64,000 nt of DNA, taken from the NCBI RefSeq assembly GCF_022539665.2, contig NC_081334.1, forward strand, positions 2,790,001 through 2,854,000, given 5' to 3'. The notes under the pieces were generated by a model. It was given only the letters and a program-made list of their open reading frames with translations. It ran no database searches and was not told the DNA's origin. Positions 8,599 to 19,240 of the stretch are shown one piece after another. The translations under genes and the position numbers were made by a program. Origin of the DNA: Daphnia carinata. Its lineage: Eukaryota > Arthropoda > Branchiopoda > Diplostraca > Daphniidae. Numbering within the stretch: the stretch's first letter is position 1; every line of letters starts with the position of its first letter.

Positions 8599-10051
8599 TC
8601 AGCTTGGAGTAACCAAGACTGATGGATAGGCAGATGAGTTGATAGACTGACGAGGGTAAAGCTCAACTGTGAGGGAAGACAAGAAGTCGGGGATGAACTT
8701 TTGGTTATTGATGTGAAGCTGAACTAAATCATCAATGGTATGAAGATATGAACTATCCATAACCAGCACGCCGTCGCCAACGTACTAATAAGGAATAAAG
8801 CAAACAAATAGGAATTTTGAAAAAATTAAAAATTGTATTGGCGAAATTACTTTAAAAGAGAGACAATCCGTTCTCGATTCGGAAAACACAGATGTGAGTT
8901 TAAAATTGCCGCATTCGTCATTATCCACCTGATAACTGAAAAGTTCAAATATTCCTCGGCGGAATTCAGAGCAGTATTTTCGGAACACTTCTTCCACCCG
9001 TTGGTTCTTCATTTGACTCGATTTGAGTTTTTCTTCTAGATCTGTTTTTAAAAAGTTTTTGTAGATATTTAGAACCTAGTTGAAAGCTACAATGATTACC
9101 TCTGAGACGTTCGGGAATACATCCTTGTTCAAAGTGATCTCCAACCAAAAGAGTAGGATTTCGGGTTTGACCTGCTTCCATCAAGCGAACCCTCTCTCGT
9201 AGTGATTCGTTCTCTTTTTCTAACTGAGAAAGCTGCTCTAATGTTTGGCGCCGAACATTATCCAGCAGATTGTTAGTGAAGTGGAGGATTCGGACGTCGA
9301 AAGCTATCCCCTAATTAATTGAGAACAGAACCTTGAAAGATTGGCATCGGTACAATATGCGCATTTAGTACCTTCGACTCGGCGATCTCTAATTGAGCCT
9401 TTAAATGTTTGATTGTCTGCTTCAATTCAGCAACTTCCTTCGTCAATTGTTCTTCTTCCTGGTTCAATTTGGTGACAATTTCTTCGTTAACCTTCGGCGT
9501 GGTATCGACTATTGAAACTAATCCACGATATTCCTCCAAAAGCCGTTCCAACTCATTGATTTGCTTGGTCTCCATTGAAACTGTTGCTGAGCCTTAATAT
9601 AAAAATAGTTCGATAATGGCAAATACGATTTGTCTTATGTTAGCTAATGAATCATATACCTCCAACTCGTGACATCTCATTTTCATACATTTCATTAATC
9701 GTTCGGTAATGATCACGATCTTTTTGAACCACGCTTAATTTCCTTTCGAGTTTCCTCACGCGGTCTTCGAGATCTAATTTTGTTTTTGAGACATCATTGA
9801 GGGGTTCAATTTTTTCCCGTAAGGTTGAATTTGTCCTAAATTACAAAACATTAAAAAAAATATATTCAAAAATTGCTTCTAGAAATATTGATCCACGGAG
9901 GCAATTGTGTTACAACATACCTATTCAACGAGTTTAGCTCTACTTGTAGATTATCAAATTCATCAACCACCTTGAGCTCTCTTCTCCGCATAGTTTCCAC
10001 CTGTGACTGAACTTGTGCGAGACTATTTGCATCAAATAAGAGCTCTGCCAT
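8599..10051 (-). CDS. Mad1: MAD1 spindle-checkpoint protein, C-terminal half (six exons)
   Basis: MAD1 sits at unattached kinetochores and converts MAD2 to its inhibitory form. Exons on - are 9921-10051, 9660-9835, 9372-9592, 9100-9310, 8851-9041 and 8599-8784. All have GT-AG borders and join in frame to 371 codons. Residues 1-180 are coiled coil. The next exon carries RILHFTNN, matching the MAD2-interaction motif (KVLH..NP in vertebrates), but with Leu where Pro is usual. The last two exons encode the RWD-like C-terminal domain: MKNQRVEEVFRKYCSEFRRG, a Tyr-Gln-Val-Asp segment, and IPDFLSSLTVELYPRQS. Human MAD1 is about 718 residues, so the first ~350 are absent. The chosen ATG has an in-frame stop 15 nt upstream and follows a probable acceptor (TTTCAG, ending near 10105), so the 5'UTR is likely spliced. 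Coding parts show no damage. The alternative is an N-terminally truncated paralog, or a full gene whose upstream exons I missed. Confidence 0.9.
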
Positions 10052-10880
10052 GGATACCCATTCTCAGAGGTGATAGGCTAATTTCTTCAATTCTCCCTAC
10101 ACATAGCCTGAAACCACATTGTAAAGAAAATTAATTTTAGTTTCCAGCACTTTAGTTTATCACTGTGAATTACCATTATATTGAATGCAAAATATTAATA
10201 GCTTGCAGTATAATAAACAGCTAAATGAATCTCATCAGCTTTACTCTATATCCAAACACAGCATTGAAGGACATAAGCTGTTTGTCTGCATAAGAGAATT
10301 AATGCAGACTGGAATTTTACTGGAAGACAATGAAAGAAAATTAATTAAGCAAAAAAAGTCAATCAGTAGCAGCCCATCTATCAGCCACGGAATAACAGAA
10401 ACGTGATTCAGCCCAATCTAGAAAGGAAATCATATTTTTCTTGTTTTGTTTTTTAAAAGTGTAGCTCAAAAAGAAAAATGACAAGTTAGAATGCCTACCT
10501 CAAATACCTCTTTTAACGGCTGTTCCTCCGTAATCTAATGGCCTTCCAACAACAGTTACCAAACAACTAAATCTTCGTCATTGGCTGGTTCAGTCTCTGG
10601 ACTAAATAGAAAAATATTGTGTAAACTCATTAAAAAATTCAACATTAAACATACACTTCTTTAACTCCTGATTTGATTATGCTTCTAAATGACTGCTGGA
10701 TGGATTAGCAAGTATAAGTAATGTTACATTAGCAACACAGCTTTACACAAGCAACCCTAAAAGAAACAAAAAGAGGAATTAAGTTGTGTTCTACTTTACT
10801 AAATAAAAAAGAGTAAAACATTTTGATAGTACTTCAAGTTTTAAACAACAATCCTCCAAGGGGCTCCTATCGTTGCATAC

Positions 10881-11025
10881 CTAGCACTTTGAGACACAGC
10901 AGTCAGAACTATTCCTGTGCCCTCAAACTTAACTTAGCACCTCTTGTAAAGATTGATCGTTGTGAAGATAGATCGTTGCAGATGTATCCAGTTCCTGAAG
11001 AGTTTTAGACCAAGAAATCCATCAT
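10881..11025 (-). other. Possible upstream non-coding exon of MAD1
   Basis: On -, an acceptor (atacag) and donor (gtatgc) enclose about 145 nt. A second exon-like piece lies near 10496-10600 (acceptor 'ctatttag', donor 'gtaggc'). Both contain protein-like stretches broken by stops and shifts, so they are either 5'UTR exons or decayed coding exons. Weak evidence. Confidence 0.3.
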
Positions 11026-11199
11026 CTGTATAAAAAAAAGTAAATAAAATGATAAAACTACATAAGAAATTAGTTTAATAGCAGGCTTTACCAGAGCTTC
11101 CCATGATTCATTGTGATGCTCACGAATTTGTACAAATTATTTGTACTTCAAACGTACATTATCGAATACTGTAACAGCATCTTTAAATTAAAAAGGTAC

Positions 11200-11480
11200 A
11201 ATAACCTCGAATGTAGCACCATCTGTGAACGGGTAATATAACAGTTTTCTATGCCATCTGTGAACGAGTAACCTTACAATTTTCCAGCCATCTATGAACT
11301 AAGAATCTTACCATTCCAGCTGCCATCTAGTGAGTGCGAATAAGCTTATCATTTTAACGCCATCTACTGAAGGAATCGTTACCATAGCCATCTACGGAAG
11401 AAATATGTTACCAGCCTACGCCATCTATGGACGAATAATTTTACCATTCCCGACGCCATCTATGAACAAAAAACTTTATC
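11200..11480. repeat. GCCATCTA minisatellite array
   Basis: Seven or more units of about 40-50 bp, each with a GCCATCT(A/G) core followed by 'tgaac'-like and 'ttacc'-like words. It is the reverse-complement form of the array at 1-220. It lies upstream of MAD1 (transcribed leftward). Confidence 0.75.
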
Positions 11481-11539
11481 TTTACTTACAATGCCGTCTA
11501 CTTATTTTACTATAAGATTTATTTACGATAGCGAAAACA

Positions 11540-12060
11540 ATATACTCGCCGCAAGAAGGTGGACTGAACTTGTCTCATGCCCCACATGGCGAGACCGGAA
11601 AATTCTTGTCACGAATGCCTTCCTATCTTGCGCTGCGTACGGGAAAAAGACTAGATTTTAGCAGGGAAATTAAAAGCTACATTCAATTTAATACGCGGTC
11701 TTCAAAAACATAGTGAAATGACAACGTTTAGTTGTGCATATCCAATTTCGAATGTTTAACTTGAATCATATTAATAGGCAACATGTCTTTAGTCTTAATT
11801 ACATACCAAACCGTTATTTCTTACATAAATTTATACTCCTTTTTGTTTTTCTTTTGTCAGCAATAAAAAACAACATAATAACCAGAAGTAAATTGTTTCA
11901 AACTGCTACCATCATGGCTTACACTTGGCCAGAATTCTTGTGCTGACGTCACTTCCAGATAAATCACTATGCTAACGCATTTGCTAAAAAAAAGCAGGGC
12001 CAGAAAACCAATTTTTGTGCTTAATTCACTTCTAGCCAAAACACTACGCTAGCTCATTCA
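11540..12060. repeat. Dispersed block, copy 1 (pair with 17390-17830)
   Basis: Collinear similarity to 17390-17830 in the same orientation. Shared words include 'aaggtggac/acggtggac', 'cggaaaattc', 'gggaaattaaaagcta', 'acgcggt', 'tagttgtgc', 'gttgtttcttacgtaaatt' (variant), 'catcagggcttacac' (variant) and 'tgctgacgtca' (variant). There is no coding content. In both places it follows a GCCATCTA array and lies upstream of a minus-strand gene. Confidence 0.65.
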
Positions 12061-14550
12061 CTAAAAATGCACACATTGCCGCTAAAGTAACTACTTTGCT
12101 TGGCTGTATACTCTAAATATCAATAAATAATATAAATATACTCTTTTCACTTGACATTATAAAGGAATTACCGAATATTGATACAACTTCACGTCATGGT
12201 AGAAACTTTACCGTAAAGGCAGAATCATTTGATTTACGCTTACCGGCATTCCCAGTGAAGTGGATGAAAAGCGTTTTAAACGTTGCAGCATAACTGTAGA
12301 GTAACGTTTGTTCCCAAATCTCTTGCGCTAACTAAAATGGAAGAAAGTAAAATTCATTCAAGGATTCAAGTATCAATAGTTTTCGCGTACTTTCCTTATG
12401 GAGACCAGCTCCGTTCTAACTTAATGCAGTCTTGATTGGTAAACCGAGACAGATCCGCCGCATTTTCGGTCAAAAACAGATTCGTTTCACAAATCGGCTA
12501 GCTACCCCTGACATCTAAATAGAAAAATCTGGTACATTATGTAAAAATTTAAATTCCCAATCTGTTTTAATTTTGTATGGTGTAGTTATAGCTAGTTCCT
12601 ATTCAGTTTAAGATGACCACAAATCACAAAACCAGAAAGTAATAATATTTAGGAAAGAAAGAAAACCTTTTGTTTAAGATACAATTCCTCCAGAGCTTCG
12701 TTTTTGCTGCTTACGCACTGTAATTTAGACACCATTTTTCTACCAATTTTGTTTTTAAATCTTTCGAATGGGAAGAGTTTACCTTCGACAAGTCAATCTG
12801 CAGTGATTAAACTCACTGAGGCGATGCGTTCCCACACACTTCGGTCCGGGTGTAACAGTGAATGACCTAAAATCCTTTCAAGCAATGCTCAAGTAAAAAT
12901 CTAGTATCTCCCTCTTCTACGAAAACTACCAATACACGGTAAGAGTACCAGTCTTGTGTAAGTAGAAGTTGCGCTAGATGGGCTGTTATTATGAGCAAGG
13001 AAAATTACAATACAGATACCAAGGCGATGTCAGATGACGATGTATAACTTGATCAAGAAGCCCCATATGAAGAAATAGGCGAAGACGATATGGCAGATGT
13101 CATGGCGATGCTTTCATTAGCTAGATTGCATTGTCATCTGGCGTCGCCATCCTTCATTCGGCTCCTCGGTGGGGCTTCGTCAGGATTTCCAGAAAGTGCT
13201 TCTGTCTGAGGTTCCCGCTCACTTACTAGTTGTTCATTCTACAACTGTAGTCACCTTCCAGACCTTGTTAAGAAGAAATTTAAAAAAAGTATAAGATAAT
13301 TTAAAAAGTAAGAAAAAAAAATTAACTTTAAGCCAATTTTTATGGATATTTGTTTCATGCCAGAAATTGCTCGCCTAATTCTGGGTATCATAGGCACTCT
13401 TGTTTATTTCAAAACTTGGATCTTCAAAAAACAAATCCAAGCCTCTGGTTAGGCAGTTCCTATGACCACATATGCTGGGGGATAGCTGCCTATTTCACAG
13501 CAACTTTAACATTAATTTGTGGATTGTATGTGATACAAATTCTCGTACTTGCTCTATGGTTACTGAAATCCATCAACACAAAGTAACCTGCAGGGGAAAA
13601 AGATATTTGTGAGATGGAAACGGACATGGATGTTAAGTTACCGCAGGAACTACAATAAAAAAATTTTAGACATTCAAGTTCTTTGGCACCTCAAAAGTGA
13701 TCAAATATGACAATTTTCCATGCGTTACATATCAGTAGCCACAGGTTGATGTGGAAAATTGGAAATTGCAACACATAATGTAGTACCTACAAAAACGTAT
13801 CGTATGGTGTGCTTTACAGATATTTCTGAGCCATGTGCTCCTACTGTCCTGCGATCTAGCAATAGTTTTCTAAGAAATTTAAATTGTGTCAAAGCTTTTA
13901 AGTGTTTTACAGTATACCTTGGTCTTTTCCCTCTTTGCATTCCTTGAAAACTGATTCAATTAAGCGCCCAAAATTCGTCAAGACTTGGACGAGGACGAGA
14001 ATTATACGCTAGTGTAGACAACAGCAGACTGCACACAATGAGCGAACACTGAGGGATATCTTAAAAAATGCAGTTGCAATTGCCAATTTGCAAGATTTAC
14101 AGAAAACATTCGTTGTTTGTTTTCTGTTTGTCAAAAAAGCACATAAATTTCTCTTTTTTTGCACAGACAAGGAATATGATTTTTTCGAAAATGTACTTTT
14201 TAATTACGCAACAAAAGACTTTACTTATTTAGGCAAGACAAAGACAGAAGACTTTTTTTTTAATTTTTAAATTCTTTTCACCCTTTGAATTTTTCTTCCT
14301 GTTTCTCTGTAATGTATTTGTCATTTGATTGACTTTATTTCTATCTATCAATAAAAATTTGTAAGTATAATAAATAATGACGAAACAATGACGCTTTCGA
14401 ACATCGCAATTCTGAAAGTTTTGCGAGTGGGATAAAAAAGGATGTTTGTGGCAAAATAAAGACAAAACAACAATTGCAATGCGTTTTTGAATTAATAAAA
14501 TTTTATTGATCAGAAAAAAGAAGCAACAATAGGAAGTTGTCTTCAGCAAA
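12061..14550. other. Intergenic, decayed coding-like scraps only
   Basis: No gene supported. A short segment near 12990-13200 on + reads like coding sequence (MSKENYNTDTKAMSDDDV, a stop, then acidic residues), but it is broken and unrecognised. A 71-codon frame at 13725-13940 on - is basic and lacks splice or domain support. These may be remnants of transposons or genes. Confidence 0.4.
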
Positions 14551-15041
14551 TAACTCTAAAACCTTAATGGCTCTTCCCGTATACGCACTTCCAGAACTCG
14601 TCAAGGTAGCTGTTACTGCCATGAATGAAAGCTACGTGCACACTCTGTCATCACTACAAGACAATCAACTCTTGTAGCGGTCCTTTTCCGGCATGCAGGT
14701 GCTCAATGGCAATATTGCTCACCATCTCGTCACTTGCATGCAAGCTTGTACCTGGAAAAAGACAATTGAACAGAAAGGGTACACACCTGGTAGTTTCCAC
14801 ACATGGCGGCGAACAACCTTTGGGTTCGTTGACGAGTTCCTTCAGATTATAACTGAAAGAGAACGTCATTAACAGTAAATGATTACAAAATCAAATCGAA
14901 CTGAACGTACAAGAAATTTACTTTTCTAATTTTGCGCTGTGTTAGGGGAGAAAAAACGCTCAAGGAGCGGATCGTTCATCGGAGCCAACACCTGTTCCAA
15001 TGCGGCTCCGACCTCCGATGGTGATAGCTTCTGCTCCACAG
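14551..15041 (-). other. Unidentified coding-like fragments
   Basis: On -, 14937-15040 reads KLSPSEVGAALEQVLAP then MNDPLLERFFSPNTAQN before a stop, which is unusually protein-like, but a stop lies directly in front and no start exists. A second frame, 14654-14869, contains YNLKELVNEPKGCSPPCVET and EMVSNIAIEHLHAGKGPLQE, with a possible internal intron. I cannot name the family. It is probably a decayed gene, or exons I could not join. Confidence 0.3.
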
Positions 15042-15044
15042 CAT

Positions 15045-15050
15045 TTTATT
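15045..15050 (-). terminator. Probable poly(A) signal of the 601-aa gene
   Basis: AATAAA on -, about 125 nt beyond the stop of the 15174-16979 ORF. Confidence 0.45.
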
Positions 15051-15173
15051 GGCAACTAAAATTCTAACTGGCCCAACGAACGATTTTGTCTGTGTCGAGT
15101 CATTCAATTTTACGTTTTTGGAAACATGAAAAAAAAAGATATTTACTTATACATCTGTATCTGCTTAAGATGT

Positions 15174-16979
15174 TCATGCAAATATTACCTTTTTCTTTTT
15201 TTTAAATGGGTTATTGATTTTTGGATAGGATTTTTTCAGTAACTTTGCCAAGTGCTTCATTTTCTCATTTGTTGTTTGTGCCTTTTGCTTTACAGTATTT
15301 GTTAAGCCTTCCATTTTCTTTTTCATGCCTTTTTTCGCCTTGTCAGTTTTTTCCTCCGCTTGAATGTTTTCGTCTGTACTTGATGTTGTGGGGCTAGTCT
15401 TAACTGTGGGGCTAGCCTCGTCCTTGGGATAGGATTTTTTCCGTAAAAAGTGCTTTACTTTTTCATTTGCTGCATCTGCCTTTTGCTTTACAGCATTTTT
15501 AAAATCCTCTATTTTCTTTTTCATGCTTTTTTTCGCCTTGTCAGTTTTTTTTTCCGATTTTATGTCCTCGTCGTTGCGACTAATCTCGTCCATGGGGCTA
15601 GCCTCATCTTTGGGCCCGTCATGAGCGACTTCAGTTTCTTCGTCCGGAACCTTAGAAGGTTCTAATATTTGAGGGTCCGGGTCTTCTACTGGTATAGGAT
15701 GATTAATGTGCTGGTTCTGTACTGGTGGATAACCGGCGGTTACGCTGGGATCATCACCTATTTCATGTCTTCCTTCTATACCAGTTCTGTTTTCATTTGC
15801 CGGTTTGCTGCGCTTATCACCTGGACTTGGGTAAGAATTTGCGGAATCATTTGGAGCATTCCCAGAGTGGTCTTTACGTATTTCTTCAGGATTTCCGACA
15901 GTTGGCGAGGCCGTGCGATGGTGATCTCCGGTAGGTATCGAGATCTTGCTACCTGGTTTGCCGTTTGCACTTTTCGTACTCTGTACAGGTTCCTGAGGTG
16001 CCTGCGGAATCCTTCTTTCTGTTCTTCTCGCGCCCTGTCTACCGTTTTTGCAGTCACAGTTCGAGTGATGAACAATTTCTTTGGTGATGACCGACTGGTG
16101 CAATGTTGGAGCTGGCGGGAATGGATCCTGGAAATGATCGCACCGGTAACGAATCGCTTCATGACAATTCCCACCTTGAACAACTTCCGTTTGGTCACAA
16201 TCGTCGTATTCATAACCACAGAATCGGGACTCCACGCTACCTTGGCGACACGGCGATGGGTGAAGGCGCCTTTCAGCGAATTCATGGCAAACTTCTCTTA
16301 TAAAACCTCCTGTTTCATCGAGTCGGCAACCAGTTGGCCTTCGCCTTGCTGGATGACAGCAGGTCCAAGGTTGATCATATTCGTCTCTGCGGAAACTTGG
16401 GCACTGGGTTTTGCGTTCGTATGCATGCTCACAGTCCGGATAGCAGTTCTCTCCCCTGCAGCGCCAGCTTCTTGCTTGTTTACGATAGCAGCCACTTTCG
16501 GCATCTCTTGGATAATACTCATACTGATCGCTTGGTTGATAGAAGTCTATGTCCTCATATCTAGGTTGATCGCCTCTTTTTGGTTGGCGATAGAAGTCAA
16601 TGTCCTCATTGCTAGGGTAGTGCCCTTCTTGACCATCTCTTGTTGGCTGATGATAAAAGTCCGCATCTCTGCGAAAGTTTCTTTGCTGGTCAAAATTTCG
16701 TACTTGGTAAATCCGATCACCTTCAGGATATCGCACCTCATCGTTTCTACGACGATTTAGTTGCCTTGGCTGGTAACGGTCACCATGAGCGTTGCTGGAG
16801 TTGTTACGTGGAAGCCTGTTTTGAATGATGATGCAGGTTTGTGGCATCATTTGTGGCATCACTTCTCTTGCAGCCAATTGCTCGGTTTCTCCCATTACTG
16901 GAATTCCGTTAAGAGTGGTACCGTCACTGAGGGGAATGCCACCAACCTGGTTAAAAGGATTCATTTTGCGATTATCCAT
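15174..16979 (-). CDS. Unrecognised Cys-rich, Lys-rich 601-aa protein
   Basis: A single open frame of 601 codons starting MDNRKMNPFNQVGGIPLSDG. I do not recognise the family. No signal peptide or membrane segment is visible. Layout: residues 1-60 polar. About 70-155 is Arg/Tyr/Asp-rich, with three spaced copies of a D(I/A)DFY.QP motif. About 160-310 has some 17 cysteines, including CC, CDC and several C-x(3-6)-C spacings, which might bind metal or form disulfides. About 320-470 is disordered, rich in Pro, Ser, Asp and Glu. About 475-601 holds two tandem copies of a lysine-rich amphipathic repeat (KTDKAKK.MKKK, VKQKA, NEK.KH, KKSYPK). A strong donor-like site (AAG|GTAATA) sits at 15183-15188 just before the stop, so the true end could be spliced. 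The internal peptide repeats and intact length argue for a real protein. The long plus-strand frames across it are shadows. Confidence 0.7.
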   Translation of the reverse strand: MDNRKMNPFNQVGGIPLSDGTTLNGIPVMGETEQLAAREVMPQMMPQTCIIIQNRLPRNNSSNAHGDRYQPRQLNRRRNDEVRYPEGDRIYQVRNFDQQRNFRRDADFYHQPTRDGQEGHYPSNEDIDFYRQPKRGDQPRYEDIDFYQPSDQYEYYPRDAESGCYRKQARSWRCRGENCYPDCEHAYERKTQCPSFRRDEYDQPWTCCHPARRRPTGCRLDETGGFIREVCHEFAERRLHPSPCRQGSVESRFCGYEYDDCDQTEVVQGGNCHEAIRYRCDHFQDPFPPAPTLHQSVITKEIVHHSNCDCKNGRQGARRTERRIPQAPQEPVQSTKSANGKPGSKISIPTGDHHRTASPTVGNPEEIRKDHSGNAPNDSANSYPSPGDKRSKPANENRTGIEGRHEIGDDPSVTAGYPPVQNQHINHPIPVEDPDPQILEPSKVPDEETEVAHDGPKDEASPMDEISRNDEDIKSEKKTDKAKKSMKKKIEDFKNAVKQKADAANEKVKHFLRKKSYPKDEASPTVKTSPTTSSTDENIQAEEKTDKAKKGMKKKMEGLTNTVKQKAQTTNEKMKHLAKLLKKSYPKINNPFKKKKKVIFA

Positions 16980-17250
16980 TAGACATTCAAAAAATTGTAG
17001 CGGTATACTCAGAAACTATATAACATCGAAGCACGTCCGTTCCTGTAGCAAGTTATTGAACATGTACTAGATCGATTTTAACGTATGTGCTAAGTATTTC
17101 TTTTGCTTCCCGTTTTTATTTCCAGCATCTATACATTATTTAAAATAATGTTCAATGGAAAAAATATCGAAAAGAATGGTAATGTTTCTATAAATTGGGA
17201 GATCGAAATCAAATAGGACGACATGCCAGGATTGAAAACTTAACGATACT
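16980..17250. other. Upstream region of the 601-aa gene
   Basis: AT-rich and non-coding. The putative promoter and 5'UTR should lie here or in the repeat block beyond. I see no clear core promoter motif. Confidence 0.35.
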
Positions 17251-17254
17251 TACC

Positions 17255-17350
17255 GGTAAACGCCATCTATGAAGGTTGTAAAACATTTTTGATTTCACGC
17301 CATCTAGGAATGCAGTGACAAACATTCACTTCAACACGCCATCTGTAAAC
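17255..17350. repeat. Short GCCATCTA array
   Basis: Three units with cores 'cgccatctatgaa', 'cgccatctaggaa' and 'cgccatctgtaaac', spaced by about 42-47 bp. Same family as 11200-11480. Confidence 0.7.
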
Positions 17351-17389
17351 GGCGAGAATATCTTATTGCGAAAGAAGAATCAAAATGAC

Positions 17390-17830
17390 CGTCACAAGAC
17401 GGTGGACCGATTGTTGCTCACATGGCCCGACTGGAAAATTCCTAACACGAATCATTTTGCACTACGAAGGAAGCAAGGATGTAATTTAATAGGGAAATTA
17501 AAAGCTAGCGACAAATTAAAACGCGGTTATCCCAAAAGGAAGAAAATTGCTAGGCTTAGTTGTGCTTTTCCCATTTCGAACATTCTTACATGATATTACA
17601 ATAGATAATAAATATTTTTCAAAACACAACAACTCGTTGTTTCTTACGTAAATTCCTGTTTGTTTTTTAGTACTGATAAACGAGGTCGTCCCAGGAAATG
17701 GACATTTTCATACTGTTATCATCAGGGCTTACACGCGCCCAATACGCTACACATGTGCTGATGTCATTGCTAGTTCTAAAGAAATGAATCACTCTGCTGA
17801 CTCCTTGCTTCGACTAAACAGCCAGCAAAA
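17390..17830. repeat. Dispersed block, copy 2 (pair with 11540-12060)
   Basis: Second copy of the block described at 11540-12060, in the same orientation and again directly after a GCCATCTA array. Roughly three quarters of positions look alike by eye. No ORF of note. Confidence 0.65.
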
Positions 17831-19240
17831 AACGATAGATACTTACTGCACATGACTTTTTGGGATCTACTTTTCATAAAATTATTCCAAAGAAACGAGA
17901 TACAATAGAAAACTAACAACAACGAGACTAGACGAGTCTTCGTCCACCACATAATGGAAACTGCCGGGAAAAAAGAAAGGTGACTGCTACGAAGGCCATC
18001 TGGCGTTCATTGCACGAACCACCGGGATTCTACCATCAAAAGGTTAAAAAGAGATCCGCGTAGCGTCGAAGTATCTTTAGCTACACAAATAATATCCGTA
18101 ATTTTCAATCAACGGTCGTTTTTTTCCCCCTATACTTTCAAATATTTTTACATCCTTAACCTTCTCGCAATCTTCCTTTCGCTATTCGATTGATATTCCA
18201 TCAATCAATAAAAAATTGTGCCGTTTTCAAAGGGTTGCACAAAGCGAACGTGTAACGTAATACTGAAATAGATGCAAAATAGATTTTACATGACATTCGT
18301 GATACGAGATATAAATCACATCCAAATGGTACGATTCAAACAATATATTTCGGTTTTGCGATTCTTTATGCATTATTTATGCCAAATCATTCTGTTTCGC
18401 GGGATTGCGGTAGACTGGCGGAACGGTACTTGGCGTGTGATATCGCAAACGGAATAAACTCTACCCTGTACGAAGCGACACGAATGTGAGCGATCGAACG
18501 CGCCAAGGTTTCTTGACGAATTCGTGCCTTTCAAAATGGCAACATGTCGGGTTATATACATGCATAATTGATTCTTTATGTCACTGCCTTCGTCACGATC
18601 CTTCGTCAAAAAAAGACGGATAACTAGCAACTTGGTCGGTTCCAGTCGTGTTACATATCCTTCTAATGTGACCATCGACATACAAGACAAAGCGTGAATA
18701 AACAAATTCACTCCGAAAGGGGTAGGTTGCCAACTTGTCAAATTATTCGCGAGAGCCTAAAAACTCGATCTATTGAAATGGAAAAAAAAAAAAAAATAAT
18801 AACTCTGCAAAATTAAACCAAGGATCTTTTGTGCTGCCGAAAGTAATCACTCGTATACATATAGCTTTACCAAAGATCGTCATAACGTGTAAGCGAAATT
18901 GAACTTTTCGTTAGCATTCAAATATTTGAAGAAAGCCTCGCACCGATTGTGAGTGTCTACTGCGATGATTGCTACATTTCGTAATGACTGTTGTACATTC
19001 AATCATTCTCGTTTATAAAAACCGTTGCCGTCTTCACAAAATGTGTGTGCGTATATTTATACAGTACATCAAATGAATTGATGGGACAGTGCAAAACTAC
19101 TTCACGCGAAACACGTGTGTACATCTCGCCTTGTTACCTAGCCAATATCCAACACGCAGTCACATGTAGTGGCATATATTAACGTACAATTCCGTTAGTC
19201 ATTCGGCATTACATAATTTAGTGCACACAATAAAAAAAAA
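17831..19240. other. Intergenic, no gene supported
   Basis: A 122-codon open frame on - (18373-18741) has no recognised motif and no splice context, and I treat it as chance. Otherwise there is only unique non-coding sequence. Confidence 0.4.

Noticed and set aside
15669-16760. 363-codon plus-strand open frame
   Set aside because: Antisense shadow of the 601-aa minus-strand ORF: hydrophobic noise, no domain, no splice context, and it depends on the codon composition of the opposite strand.
18373-18741. 122-codon minus-strand frame
   Set aside because: Longest frame of its interval, but with no recognised domain, no repeats, no supportive splice sites and no neighbours to join.
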